From contig JAYKKT010000086.1 of assembly GCA_036023115.1 (NCBI GenBank), positions 9,439,501-9,503,500 of the forward strand: a DNA stretch of 64,000 bases. The letters are read 5' to 3'. Position 1 is the first letter of the stretch. Each line of letters starts with the position of its first letter. The translations under genes were made by a program, and so were the position numbers. Shown here piece after piece: positions 54,477 to 64,000 of this stretch. This stretch comes from Brasenia schreberi. Its lineage: Eukaryota > Streptophyta > Magnoliopsida > Nymphaeales > Cabombaceae. The notes beneath the pieces were generated by a model. It worked only from the letters and a program-made list of their open reading frames with translations, was not told the DNA's origin and searched no databases.

Positions 54477-55702
54477 GGGCTGGGCTAGGTCGGTTAGGGC
54501 TGGTTTTGGGGTAGTGGTTAGGTGGTTTAGGTAGGGTGGTGTGGTGATAAGGTGGGCTGGAAAGGGTAGGGCCAGATATTTTAAATACAAGTGGTTTGGG
54601 TAGGTTGTGGGCTAGGGGTGGTTTAGAGGTTTAGGGTTTAGCTAGGTGGGTTGGTTCTAGGGTGAGGTTTAGTGAGGTAGGTTAGGTGATTAGGCTAGGA
54701 TTAGGCTAGGTTTAGGGAAATTAACCTAGGTTTAGGGAAGGATTAGGAAAGTGGGTTAGGTTATTAGGTTGGGATTAGGCTGGGATTAGGGAAGTGGGTT
54801 AGGTGATTAGGCTCAGATTAGGATGGGATTAGGGTAGAAGGCTAGGATTAGGTGTTTTTGGTTAGGTTTAGGTGAAGGAGCTCCCTTTGCATGGCCCATA
54901 AACCCTAATCATATCATGTTGGTGCAGCCCTAGGTTAGGTTTTGGCTAATTACAAGCTTAAACCCACTTAATTAGGCTAACCCACATGATTAACCCCAAA
55001 CTTGACACACAAGTCAAGCTTAATTACAACACACACTTGATCTTATCCACACCCACTCTCTCTCATGCCCATAATCCCACGTGAAATTCAAGTGGGCCCC
55101 ACCTCCATTTATGAGAAGGTGATGTGGGCCATGGATATGGATATTGGATTGGATCTCTGGATCCAAATCCAAATCCAAGTCCATACATGGGTTTGGATTG
55201 GGATCTGGATATATATGGTCCAGATCCGATCCAAACTGAACTCTGACTCCTTCGAGCTGTGTTCGAAATGAACGATTTGTGCGGGGCCTGACAGCATCAG
55301 TACTCCGTCTTCGTTGGGTCTTCGCCAACATGATCGTCCGCCTTTGTTTTTCCCTTCCGGAGATGACTTCAAATGATGTTTTGATGATAACAGGGTCTTG
55401 GACGTTCGAGATCTTGGGGGTGTGGATTTGATATGAGAGTTGTTGTGCCGGGCTTGACATGTGCTCCGGTTCTGAGCTTTCTTGGTCCTGTCTGGATTAG
55501 GCTAAGTTGCTTCGGGGTTTCAAAACATGTTTTAAAAAGGTTTTAAAAGCCATATTGCATATTTTTGAAATATAGAGTTCAAAACATATGTACAGGGGTG
55601 CCTGGAAGGCTCCTGGGTTTCCAGACTCAAAATGGCCCTTTGGGGCTGCTTTTACATAACCAGATGGATTTTAAAAATTCGTGGGATTTCGGGGTGTTTA
55701 CA

Positions 55703-55707
55703 AGAGC
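55703..55707. repeat. target-site duplication AGAGC (right), LTR A4
   Basis: Matches 52293-52297. Confidence 0.95.
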
Positions 55708-57952
55708 GAAAGCTCAATGTGTGTGAGTCTGGAATTGAAAGACCACGCACACAACTTGAATTAAAACACCCCAAATGAAATTGCAATACGGCCCTTACTA
55801 GGGTCTTGGGAGTAAGAGCGAAAGCTCAATGTGTGTGAGTGTGGAATTGAAAGACCACGCACATAACTTGAATTTAAGCACCCAAAGGAAATTGCAATAT
55901 GGCCCTTACTAGGGTCTTGGGAGTAAGAGCGAAAGCTCAATGTGTGTGAGTGTGGAAATTGAAAGACAACACCCACGACTTAAATTAAAACCCACGCAGC
56001 TTAATATATATAGGTATAACTATATCTTAAGGGCTGGTTAGGCCCGTGTGTGTGCCAAAATTGTGTGCAGCTAAGAGCGAAATGGCTCAAGTGCACAAGT
56101 GTGTTGGTGTGCCAAACTACATTATTACAACCGGGGGGAGACAACGCTCCATTATTATAACCCCGTATCAAATTTAATTAAATGTAAGCAAGTTCATATA
56201 AAGGATCGAGTTAGGCACTTACGTGTAGCTGGTCCGTATTCAACTTGCTTGGCTTTTGGCCTAGTGAGTCGCCTTGGACAGCCGAAGGGGAGCTCCTTGG
56301 ATGTAGGTTGGCGGCAGGTAGGGTGCTAGCCGGATGGTGACTTGATGATGGCCGGGTGATGGGTGCAGCAAGTAGGGATGCTGGTTGGGTTGTGGCAGGT
56401 TAGGGTGGTGTCTATGTGGTGGCAGGTTAAGGGTGAAGGTTTAGCTAGGGGCTAGGGTGGTTAGTATTGAGGGAAGGTAGTGAGGTAGGGTGTAGTTGGG
56501 CCGGGTGTAAGGGAGAAGGTTGGGCGGTTGTGGCGGGTGGTGGAGTGTGCAGCGGGTAAGAAAGGGGTGGAAGGCTAGATGGAGTTGAGGTGGGGTACTA
56601 ACCGTGGGTGGCAGGGGTGCTGGTGGATGAAAGTGGTGGAAGGAGATGGCAGCCGAAGGTGGAAGGTGCTGGAAGGTGGTTGAATCGAAGAGGTAGCAGC
56701 CGGGTGATGAGGTGGGAAGGTGGCAACCGGGTGGAGTGGCAATGGAAGTGGTGGAGCTGAGAGGTAGTGAGGGTGAGATGTGGATGGAAGAAGGAGAGGG
56801 CCGGAGAGAGAAGTAGGAACCCGTAAGAAAATATGGGGTTTTTATAGGCAAAAGGGGCTGGGTCGGTTGGGGTGGTTTAGGCTAGATATTTGTAATAAGG
56901 TGGGCTTATGGGGTGGTTTGGGGTAGGTCGGTTAGGGTGGGCTATTTGGTGGTTTAGGGTAGGTCGGTTAGGGGGGCTAGGACTTAGTGGTTAGGGGTTT
57001 AATTAGGTGTATTAAGGTGGGTTTAGGTTTAGTTAGTTAGGGCCTAGGTGGTCTAGTTAGGTGAGGTGAGCCAGGTGAGGTCGGCTAGGTGTGGTTGGGG
57101 CAGTTTTGGGTGAGGACGGCTAGGATTGGGTCAGGTTTAGGGGGTAGTGGCTAGGTGAGGTGGGCTAGCTTAGGACTAGGTTTTAGGAACCTCCCCTTGG
57201 CTTCTATCCATGGACCCAGTTGCAGCCATATCCAAGTTGGTGCAGCCCCAGGTTAGGTGTAGGTGCATACAAGCTCAAACCCACACTCTAGGCTAAACCC
57301 ACAAGGTTAACCCACCCTTGACCAAAAGTCAAGCCCACCAACTTTCTCACTCATACTTTATCACCCCTTCTCTCTCTATACCCAAGCTTTTCATATGAAA
57401 TATCTGTGGGCCCCACCTCCATTTTTTTCATGTTGGGTTTGGATCTGGATATATATGGTCCAAATTCGGCCCAAATCTGATTTTCTGATTCCTTCATGGC
57501 GTTTCGAAATGGACGGTTTGTGCAGGGCCTGACTGCATCAATACTCCGTCTTGCGTTGGGTCTTCGCCAACATGGTCGTCCACTCTTCTTCTCACCATCC
57601 GGAGATCATTTTGAACAAATTTTTGATATGAGGGGCTTGGATGTCCGAGAATCTGGGGATGATTCTGATACGAGAGTTGATGTGTCGGGCTTGAAATATG
57701 CTCCGGGTCCGGGCTCTCTTTTGCTTCTTCGGTCCTGCTTTCATCAGGCCAAGCTGCTTTTTGGGGTTTCAAAATACCTTTTTAAGGTTTTAAAACTATA
57801 TGTATATATTTTTAAAATATATATACAGGTTTGGAATATGTATAGGGTTGTTTGGAAGGCTTCTGGGTTTCCAGACTCAAAATAGCCCTTTGGGGCTGCT
57901 TTGGCAAAACCAGACATATTTGAGAAAATCGTGGGATTTTGTGGTGTTTACA
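55708..57952 (-). mobile_element. element E, 3' LTR, right part
   Basis: Continues the interrupted hairpin array, then the conserved CTCCCCCC block near 56135, the second donor-like site near 56220, a GTTAGT donor-like site near 56602, TATA at 56839-56846, TAGG-rich U3 (56860-57190), a short TGGATCTGGAT passage near 57440 and the LTR start, read in reverse, GTGGTGTTTACA at 57952. Confidence 0.82.
56839..56846 (-). promoter_or_regulatory. TATA box, element E LTR
   Basis: TATAAAAA on the minus strand. Confidence 0.6.
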
Positions 57953-58291
57953 GATGCCCCTCTTTGGCATTATCCAAATTTATTTGGATAATGGCAAAGA
58001 CGACAACACCCCGTTCAATGTCTCCCTAGATCTATCCATGAAAGCATGGGATCGTCTCAATTTTTAAGCAAAATCTCTCTTTTAAACCTGGTAGGAGGAG
58101 ATATCACGCCAAAAGGAATTTCTATGGTTACTGGTCCTAAACTGGATCATGTTATGCAAGTGTTCATGCGTGGATATGCACATGCATGTCATGGATGAGA
58201 CGCCAAGAATGGCGACCTCCTAGAGACCAGATGGCATGGTCAAACTCTTGAGACTTACGAAGGCCTGCTGCTCCAAGTGAGCAGACCCTAT
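57953..58291 (-). mobile_element. element E interior, 3' end with polypurine tract
   Basis: GCCAAAGAGGGGCATC (minus strand, 57953-57968) abuts the LTR. An inverted pair follows (GCATTATCCAAAT / ATTTGGATAATGGC). The segment is homologous to 61765-62100 of element A5, so E and A5 are related elements. Cut at CCTAT (58287-58291) by A5. Confidence 0.75.
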
Positions 58292-58387
58292 TGTAGACGC
58301 GCGAAAATCCCCGCTTCTCACCTTTTCAGGGCTCGGAGCAGATCCTCTCGTGTGTCTAAGGCCTATTTATGCAAACAGGGCGTGCCA

Positions 58388-58407
58388 GCTAGCTTACCTA
58401 AGCTAGC
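58388..58407 (-). other. U5 hairpin 2 only, element A5 LTR
   Basis: Perfect GCTAGCTTA/TAAGCTAGC arms, with TGGCACGCCC after them in sense. The rest of the module is missing. Confidence 0.75.
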
Positions 58408-58817
58408 GAAGATATATTTAAAACTGACTTCTAATCGTGGCTTTGGGAGAGAAAGTCTATGAAGCGGTTTGAGGTGTCTAATTCGGGTCTTTTAGATGCG
58501 ATTGCATTTTTTAGATCATGTGGATTTGCACGTGCCTAAGTCTTTCCTTTTATCCCTTTTCGGGCCACCTAGTTTGTGTGTTATGAACACTCCACTACGT
58601 GGGCGAATTCGAGCGGGGCTTGCTTTGATGCAATATGCGTCCTACCTCGTGGTATGGCGTAGATGCAATGCAAACTCACGCTACTCCAAAGGGAAAACCC
58701 GAATGTAAAGACAATACTGAAGGGAAATAACCGAAGGGAAATGACTTGAAATATAAATGCCGAAGGGAGATATGTATATAGAGTATGTATATGAGCCCTT
58801 ATTCGGGTCTTGCAAAT

Positions 58818-59385
58818 AAGAGCGAAGGCTCAATGTGGGTGCGTGATTGAATTGAAAGACTTACACACACGACATGAAATTAAACACAAATATAAATTGC
58901 AGTATGGCCTTAACTAAGGTCTTGGGAATAAGAGCGAAAGCTCAATGTGTGTGAGTGCTTGAATTGAAGTACTACGCACACAACATGAAATGAAACCCAA
59001 ATATAACTGCAGTAGGCCTTGACTAAGGTCTTGGGAGTAAGAGCGAAAGCTCAATGTGTGTGAGAGTGCTTGAATTGAAGTACTACGCACACAACATGAA
59101 ATGAAACCCAAATATAACTGCAGTAGGCCTTTACTAAGGTCTTGGGAGTAAGAGCGAAAGCTCAATGTGTGTGAGAGCGCTTGAATTGAAAGACTTACAC
59201 ACACGACATGAAATGAAACCCAAATAGTATAGGTCGGCCCTTACTTGGGTCTTTCAAATAAGAGCGAAAGCTCAATGTGTGTGAGAGTGCTTGAATTGAA
59301 AGACTTACCCACACGACATGAAATGAAACCCAAATAGTATAGGTCGGCCCTTACTTGGGTCTTTCAAATAAGAGCGAAAGCTCAA
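58818..59385 (-). repeat. six-unit hairpin array, element A5 LTR
   Basis: Stems near 58818, 58929, 59040, 59153, 59262 and 59370; plus-strand loops GAAG or GAAA. Confidence 0.8.
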
Positions 59386-60535
59386 TGTGTGTGAGAGTGC
59401 TTGAATTGAAAGACAACACACCCAACTTAAGCAAAACCCTACAAAAATGAAAGTATATGTATATACTTATGTATTAGGGGTTGATTAGGCCCGTGTGTGT
59501 TCAAAATCGTGCACAACTAAGAGAGTGCACGTGTGTGGGTGTGCCAAGCCACGTTATTACAAGCGGGGGGAGACTATGCTCCGTTATTACAACCCCGTAT
59601 CGAATTGAATCTCAAGCAAGTATACAACTAAAGACCGAGTTAGGCACTTACTAGTAGCTGGTCCGTAGAGGCCTTGCTTGAGCGTGGGCTTGGCCTTCGC
59701 CTTGGGCTGCAAAAGGGAGCTCCGCGAGGGTGAACGGCAAGAGGTGCTGGCTGGAGGTCCTTGGTGCGCGGAAGAGGCGCCTTGAAGGTGGCCGGCCACT
59801 AGAGATGGGCCATTTTTGGTGTGTTGGGTAAAAGGACCTAAGTAAGGTTACTAAGGGGATATGGCACTAAGGAAAGGAGCTAGCAAGGAGAAGGTGATGG
59901 CTGGCGGATGGCTGGCCGAATGAAGGGAATGGCAGTCGGTTGGAGTGGCCGACTGCTAAGGAGACTTGGTGTGGCGGGCAGTTAGGGTGGCTAGGAGTGG
60001 TGGAAGGGAAGGAAACGAGCTAGGATGGGGGGGTAAGGTGGTGATGGTTGTGGTGAGGTGATAGGGGCAGCTCTTAGGGAGTTGGATGGGGTAGCCAGGT
60101 GTAGCTAGGTTGGTTAGGTAGTGGCGGGTAGTTAGGAGGCTATAGGTTCGGCTGAGTGAGAATGGTGGCAGCAAGGGGGAATGGCTGGTGTTAGGGTGCT
60201 ATGGTAGGGGGTTAGGTGGCTGAGAGTGGAGAGGGAGTGGAGAAGGTGAGATGAAGGATGGGGTACTAACCGTGCTTGAAGAGAGGCAGTGGATGGAAGA
60301 GAGCTTCCGGGTGTGGTGGAGCAACTGGTTCGGCCGAAGGCAGGGGTGGCGACAGGTGGTGGGCCGACTGGGGTGTGGTGGAGCAGGTGGAGCACGGTGG
60401 TGGCTGGTGGTGGTGCAGGTGGAAGGCCTGGCTGGACGTGGATGAAGTGGCTGGGCTCGGTTGGGCTGGACCAAGGTGAGAGAGGATGGGAAGGGAGAGG
60501 GCTTCTAGATAGGAAAACCCGCCCCAAGGGGGGGG

Positions 60536-60543
60536 TTTATATA
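60536..60543 (-). promoter_or_regulatory. TATA box, element A5 LTR
   Basis: TATATAAA on the minus strand with the usual C-rich, GGGGCGGG continuation. Confidence 0.65.
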
Positions 60544-61764
60544 GGGATGGGTAGGTCGGTTAGGGCTGGGTTTGGGGTAGTGGTTAGGTGGTCTAGGTAG
60601 GGTGGTATGATGATAAGGTGGGCTGGAAAGGGTAGGGCCAGATATTTTAGATACAAGTGGTTTGGGTAGGTTGTGGGCTAGGGGTGGTTTAGGGGTTTAG
60701 GGTTTGGTTAGGTGGGTGGGTTCTAGGGTGAGGTTTAGTGAGCTAGGTTAGGTGATTAGGCTAGGTTTAGGGAAATTAACCTAGGTTTAGGGAAGGATTA
60801 GGGAAGTGGGTTAGGTGATTAGGTTGGGATTAGGCCGGGATTAGGGAGGTAGGTTAGGTGATTAGGCTCAGATTAGGGGCAGATTAGGGTGGAAGGCTAG
60901 GATTAGGTATTTTGGGTTAGGTTTAGGTGAAGGAGCTCCCTTTGCATGGCCCATAGACCTTAACCACATCATGTTGGTGCAGCCTTAGGTTAGGTTTTGG
61001 CTAATTACAAGCTTAAACCCACTCAATTAGGCTAACCCACATGATTAACCCCAACTTGACACACAAGTCAAGCTTAATTACAACCACACTTGATCTTATC
61101 CACCCCCACTCTCTCTCATGCCCATAATCCCACGTGAAATTCAAGTGGGACCCACCTCCATTTATGAGAAGGTGATGTGGGCCATGGATATGGATATTGG
61201 ATTGGATTTTTGAATCCAAATCCAAATCCAAGTCCATACATGGGTTTGGATTGGGATCTGGATATATATGGTCCAGATCCGATCCAAATTGAACTCTGAC
61301 TCCTTCGAGCTATGCTCGAAACGGACGGTTTGTGCAGGGCCTGACAGCATCAGTGCTCCGTCTGCGTTGGGTCTTCGCCAACATGATCGTCCGCCTCTGT
61401 TTTCGCCTTCCGAAGATGACTTCAAATGATGTTTTGATGATAATAGGGTCTTGGATGTTCGAGATCCTGGGGGTATATTTGATATGAGAGTTGTTGTGTC
61501 GGGCTCGACATGTGCTCCGGTTCTGGGCTCTCTTTGGCTTTCCTGGTCCTGTCTGGATGAGGCCAAGCTGCTTCGGGGTTTCAAAACATGTTTTAAAAAG
61601 GTTTTTAAAAGCCATATTGTATATTTTTGAAATATAAAGTTCAAAACATATGTACAGGGTTGTTTGGAAGGCTCCTGGGTTTCCAGACTCAAAATAGCCC
61701 TTTGGAGCTGCTTTTGCAAAACCAGATGAAATTGAGAAATTCGTGGGATTTCGGGGTGTTTACA

Positions 61765-61780
61765 GATGCCCCTCTTTGGC
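61765..61780 (-). promoter_or_regulatory. polypurine tract of element A5
   Basis: GCCAAAGAGGGGCATC on the minus strand, directly next to the LTR terminus. Confidence 0.75.
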
Positions 61781-62472
61781 CTTGTCCAAATCGATTTGGA
61801 TAAGGGCAAAGATGACAAACACCCCTTTCAATGTCTCCCTAGATCTAGCCACGAAGAATATGGGATCGTCCCAATTTTTAGCAAAATCTCAATTTACAAA
61901 CTCTGGTAGGAGGAGATATCATGCCAAAGGGTTTGTATTATGGAATCTGGTCCTATATGGGATTATGTTTATGCAAGTACCATGTGTGGAATGCAGATGA
62001 CATGGGTGTGGTGCCAAGAGTGGCGACCTCCCAGAGACCAAACGTGGTCGAACTCTAGAGACTTATAAGGCCTACTGCTCCAAGTGAGCAGAATCCTATG
62101 CTGTTCGATGTTAGGTTTTCAAAACTTATTTACAAAACTATTTACAAAAGGGACAACTGTCTTGAGCCTCGATCCTAAGGATCTCGAGCTCTTCGTGCTT
62201 GCTCTTGTTTGAGTCTTAACACTCGCTTATCTAGCGGAGGTTTTATAAGAAAACAAGGCATATTTCAAATTCCTACGCCTTACTCGAAACGTCGAATTCT
62301 CAAACAAGATGAAATTCAAGTAAGTAAATCCTATTTTTACTTTAGGATTCCTCGAAATGAACCATGCTTTAGCTTGGGATAAGCCAGGGATGGGAAAGAG
62401 ATACCACGGTCCCTTCTGAAGCGTCCCGTGGTTTGAGGCACAGAAGGTGGAAAACTGCTCTTTTTGAGCTTT
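61781..62472 (-). other. element A5 non-coding 3' interior
   Basis: No gene seen. Starts with an imperfect inverted pair (CTTGTCCAAAT / ATTTGGATAAGG) and shares blocks with element E (57953-58291) and with both LARD interiors (ATACCACGGTCCCTTCTGAA near 62400). Confidence 0.65.
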
Positions 62473-63508
62473 TTGGCCTCTTTTTCCTTTTTTTCATCGA
62501 GGGTCTCCCTTTGGGAGTATTTTTTCTTTAATCCCTCTTTTTTATAAGAGCATCGATTTTTCTTTTAAATTCTGGTTTCTTTCTTTTGGAAAGAGACATT
62601 GAATGGGAAATTCCCTTTTGTTTTGGGCCTTTGTTTTCCTTTTGGAAGGAGAAGAGAAGAGGGGAGGACTTATCCCAAGCCTACACTCGACCCATTCCAG
62701 ATCAGCCTATTTAGAAATAGCACGTACTACTTGCAAGTATCTTGCTATATTGAACTAGGCCTTTCTTTGTAAGAAGAAGGATTTTGAAATGTAACCACGA
62801 TTTTGAAGACTCCGCTCTTTCACAAGTGTGAATTCTCTCACTCAGGGTTACACGAGTTTGCCTTTGCACCTTATTCACATGTCTTAGGGCAGCTATCCCT
62901 AAAAATTTTCGAAAATTGGATTTTAATCCAGATCCTATACATGATATTTCTTTAAGTATTGAACATTGTTAGGATCTGCTAAATTCCTTTTTAGCCTCTT
63001 TTTTTCCTTTTTCATAGAGGGTCTCCCTTTGGGAGTATTTTTTCTTTAATCCCTCTTTTTCACAAGAGAATCGATTTTCTTTTGAATTCTGGTTTCTTTC
63101 TTTTGGAAAGATACTTTGAATGGGAAATTCCCTTTTGTTTGGGCCTTTATTTTCCTTTTGGAAATAGAAGAGAAGAGGGGAGGACTTATCCCAAGCCTAC
63201 ACTCGATCCATTCCAGATCAGCCTATTTAGAAATAGCACGTACTACTTGCAAGTATCTTGCTATATTGAACTAGGCCTTTCTTTGTAAGAAGAAGGATTT
63301 TGAAATGTAACCATGATTTGGAAAACTCCACTCTTTCACAAGTGCGAATTCTCTCACTCAGGGTCACACGACTTTGCCTTTGCACCTTATTTTCATGTCT
63401 CAGGGCAGCTATCCCTAAAATTTTTGAAAATTGGAATTTAATCCAAATCCTACACATGATACTTCTTTAAGTATTGAATATTGATAGGATCTGCTAAATT
63501 CCTACCTT
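62473..63508. repeat. tandem duplication of ~518 bp in element A5
   Basis: Unit 1 (about 62473-62990) and unit 2 (about 62991-63508) share GAGGGTCTCCCTTTGGGAG (62499 and 63017), GAATGGGAAATTCCC, GGGGAGGACTTATCCCAAGCC, CACGTACTACTTGCAAGTATC and GGATCTGCTAAATTCCT at a constant spacing of 518. Divergence is low. Unit 2 overlaps the end of the pol gene (stop at 63450), so a pol 3' end piece was copied into the downstream region. Confidence 0.88.
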
Positions 63509-64000
63509 CTACATCGATCAACCAATACGAGTTGTTCGTAGTGGTTGCTCGTACAACATAGAGTCCATCCCAGTTGGGGCGCCACTTGCCTAGGGGGTGT
63601 GGGCCACGATGGTGGATGGTTTTTAAGACCAGATCTCCCACTTCAAAGTGGCGAGGTCTCATGTGTTTGCTATAATGTCGGGCTATCCTTTGCCGATATG
63701 CACGAGCATGATCCATGGCAAGGAGTCGCCTCTCATCTAGCAAATCTAGTTCGGCCATCCTAGCATGCTGAAGCGTCTCTAGGGGGAGGTCGAGTGCTAT
63801 GGATGTATGGAATGAATGCAGTTGAGTATGAATGGGAAGAATGGCGTTTGTGCCATAGACCAATTCGAATGGTGTGGCATTCGTGGGAGTCCGGATGGAA
63901 GTCCTATAAGCCCATAAGGCTTCATCCAGCTTCTCATGCCACGTCCTACCCTTCTCTAAGGTTTTCTCAATTATGCTAATGAGAGTCTTGTTTGTGGCTT
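63450..64000 (-). CDS. Ty3/gypsy integrase, C-terminal part (partial, runs off the window)
   Basis: The frame is open from the window edge to a stop at 63450. At the edge it continues the catalytic core: TNKTLISIIEKTLEKGRTWH, LDEALWAYRTSIRTPTNATP, FELVYGTNAILP. Then come a helical region (LDLLDERRLLAMDHARAYRQ), RIARHYSKHMRPRHFEVGDL and a GPHPLGKWRPNWDGLYVV block, the usual chromodomain-less C-terminal module of gypsy integrases of the Tat/Athila sort, ending YLKKYHV. Integrase joins element DNA to the genome. No stop or shift is seen in this 183-codon part, so A5 may be a young, autonomous element able to support the LARDs. The catalytic residues lie outside the window. Confidence 0.85.
   Translation of the reverse strand, partial: ATNKTLISIIEKTLEKGRTWHEKLDEALWAYRTSIRTPTNATPFELVYGTNAILPIHTQLHSFHTSIALDLPLETLQHARMAELDLLDERRLLAMDHARAYRQRIARHYSKHMRPRHFEVGDLVLKTIHHRGPHPLGKWRPNWDGLYVVRATTTNNSYWLIDVEGRNLADPINIQYLKKYHV

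Larger units (their letters stand above)
52298..55702 (-). mobile_element. solo LTR A4 (family A, minus, 3.4 kb)
   Basis: 3,405 bp with a perfect duplication. Minus strand TGTAAACACCCCGAAATC...CATCTACA (the terminus has ATGCAACG in place of ACGCGCG). Family A order in reverse: U5 module 52396-52504, hairpin array 52880-53345, conserved block near 53505-53545, GTTAGT donor-like site near 54232, TATA at 54469-54476, CCTAA-rich U3, TGGAT array near 55135-55215. Confidence 0.93.
58292..61764 (-). mobile_element. element A5, 3' LTR (family A, minus)
   Basis: 3,473 bp; minus strand TGTAAACACCCCGAAATC...GCGCGTCTACA. Unlike A1-A4 it is followed by a polypurine tract and interior, so it is one LTR of a longer element whose other end is outside the window. 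TATA at 60536-60543, hairpin array 58818-59385. The U5 module is truncated: hairpin 2 (58388-58407) is present, but hairpin 1 and stem 3 are deleted between ..CTAATCGTGG and CTTTGGGAG near 58440. Confidence 0.9.

Overview
This is gene-poor, repeat-saturated plant nuclear DNA. Almost everything recognisable is a retrotransposon: long LTRs related to Ty3/gypsy elements, two large pol-less derivatives, older gypsy gag/protease and integrase remnants, and L1-like LINE fragments with the plant TTG-repeat 3' tail. I see no intact host gene, tRNA, rRNA or CRISPR array. The species cannot be named from the sequence; a large-genome seed plant is the safest reading.

Layout. 1-5411: remnants of an old LTR element (family D), including two LTR pieces fused tail to tail around 3208/3209. 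5412-8907: a solo LTR (family A, copy A1). 8908-10731: a degraded LTR edge and another D LTR fragment. 10732-16602: low-copy or decayed sequence with a LINE endonuclease fragment, simple repeats and a gypsy gag-protease relic. 16557-21330: a minus-strand LINE split by solo LTR A2 (16603-19981, target duplication GCTAC). 21651-36851: an old gypsy pol relic split by solo LTR A3 (21793-35193, target duplication AAGAC), which is itself split by a complete 9.9-kb non-autonomous element, LARD1 (24044-33974, target duplication GGCAC). 36852 to the end: a nest at least four levels deep. LTR C is entered by LTR B2. B2 is entered by LARD2 (38382-49891, target duplication AGAGG) and by element E (from 51375). 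E's LTR is entered by solo LTR A4 (52298-55702, target duplication AGAGC), and E's interior is entered by element A5 (from 58292), whose integrase reading frame runs off the window edge.

How the parts relate. All LTR families here share the terminal pattern TGTAAACACCCC...GTCTACA, a TATA box, splice-donor-like sites, a C-rich block, an array of short hairpins and a compact U5 module of three stem-loops. Complete elements carry a TGG-starting primer-binding site and an AAAGAGGGG-type polypurine tract. The LARDs encode only a lysine/serine-rich protein ending in a G-patch-like segment. They have no protease, reverse transcriptase or integrase, so they must move with enzymes supplied by relatives; element A5 is a candidate for that class. 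LARD2's two LTRs are almost identical, so its insertion is recent.

The most promising undescribed signal is the U5 stem-loop module. Its stems are preserved between families through compensatory base changes, and it is followed by a 10-base copy of the primer-binding site. Second is LARD2's rearranged leader, with a duplicated LTR end and a perfect 24-bp palindrome centred on the primer-binding site.
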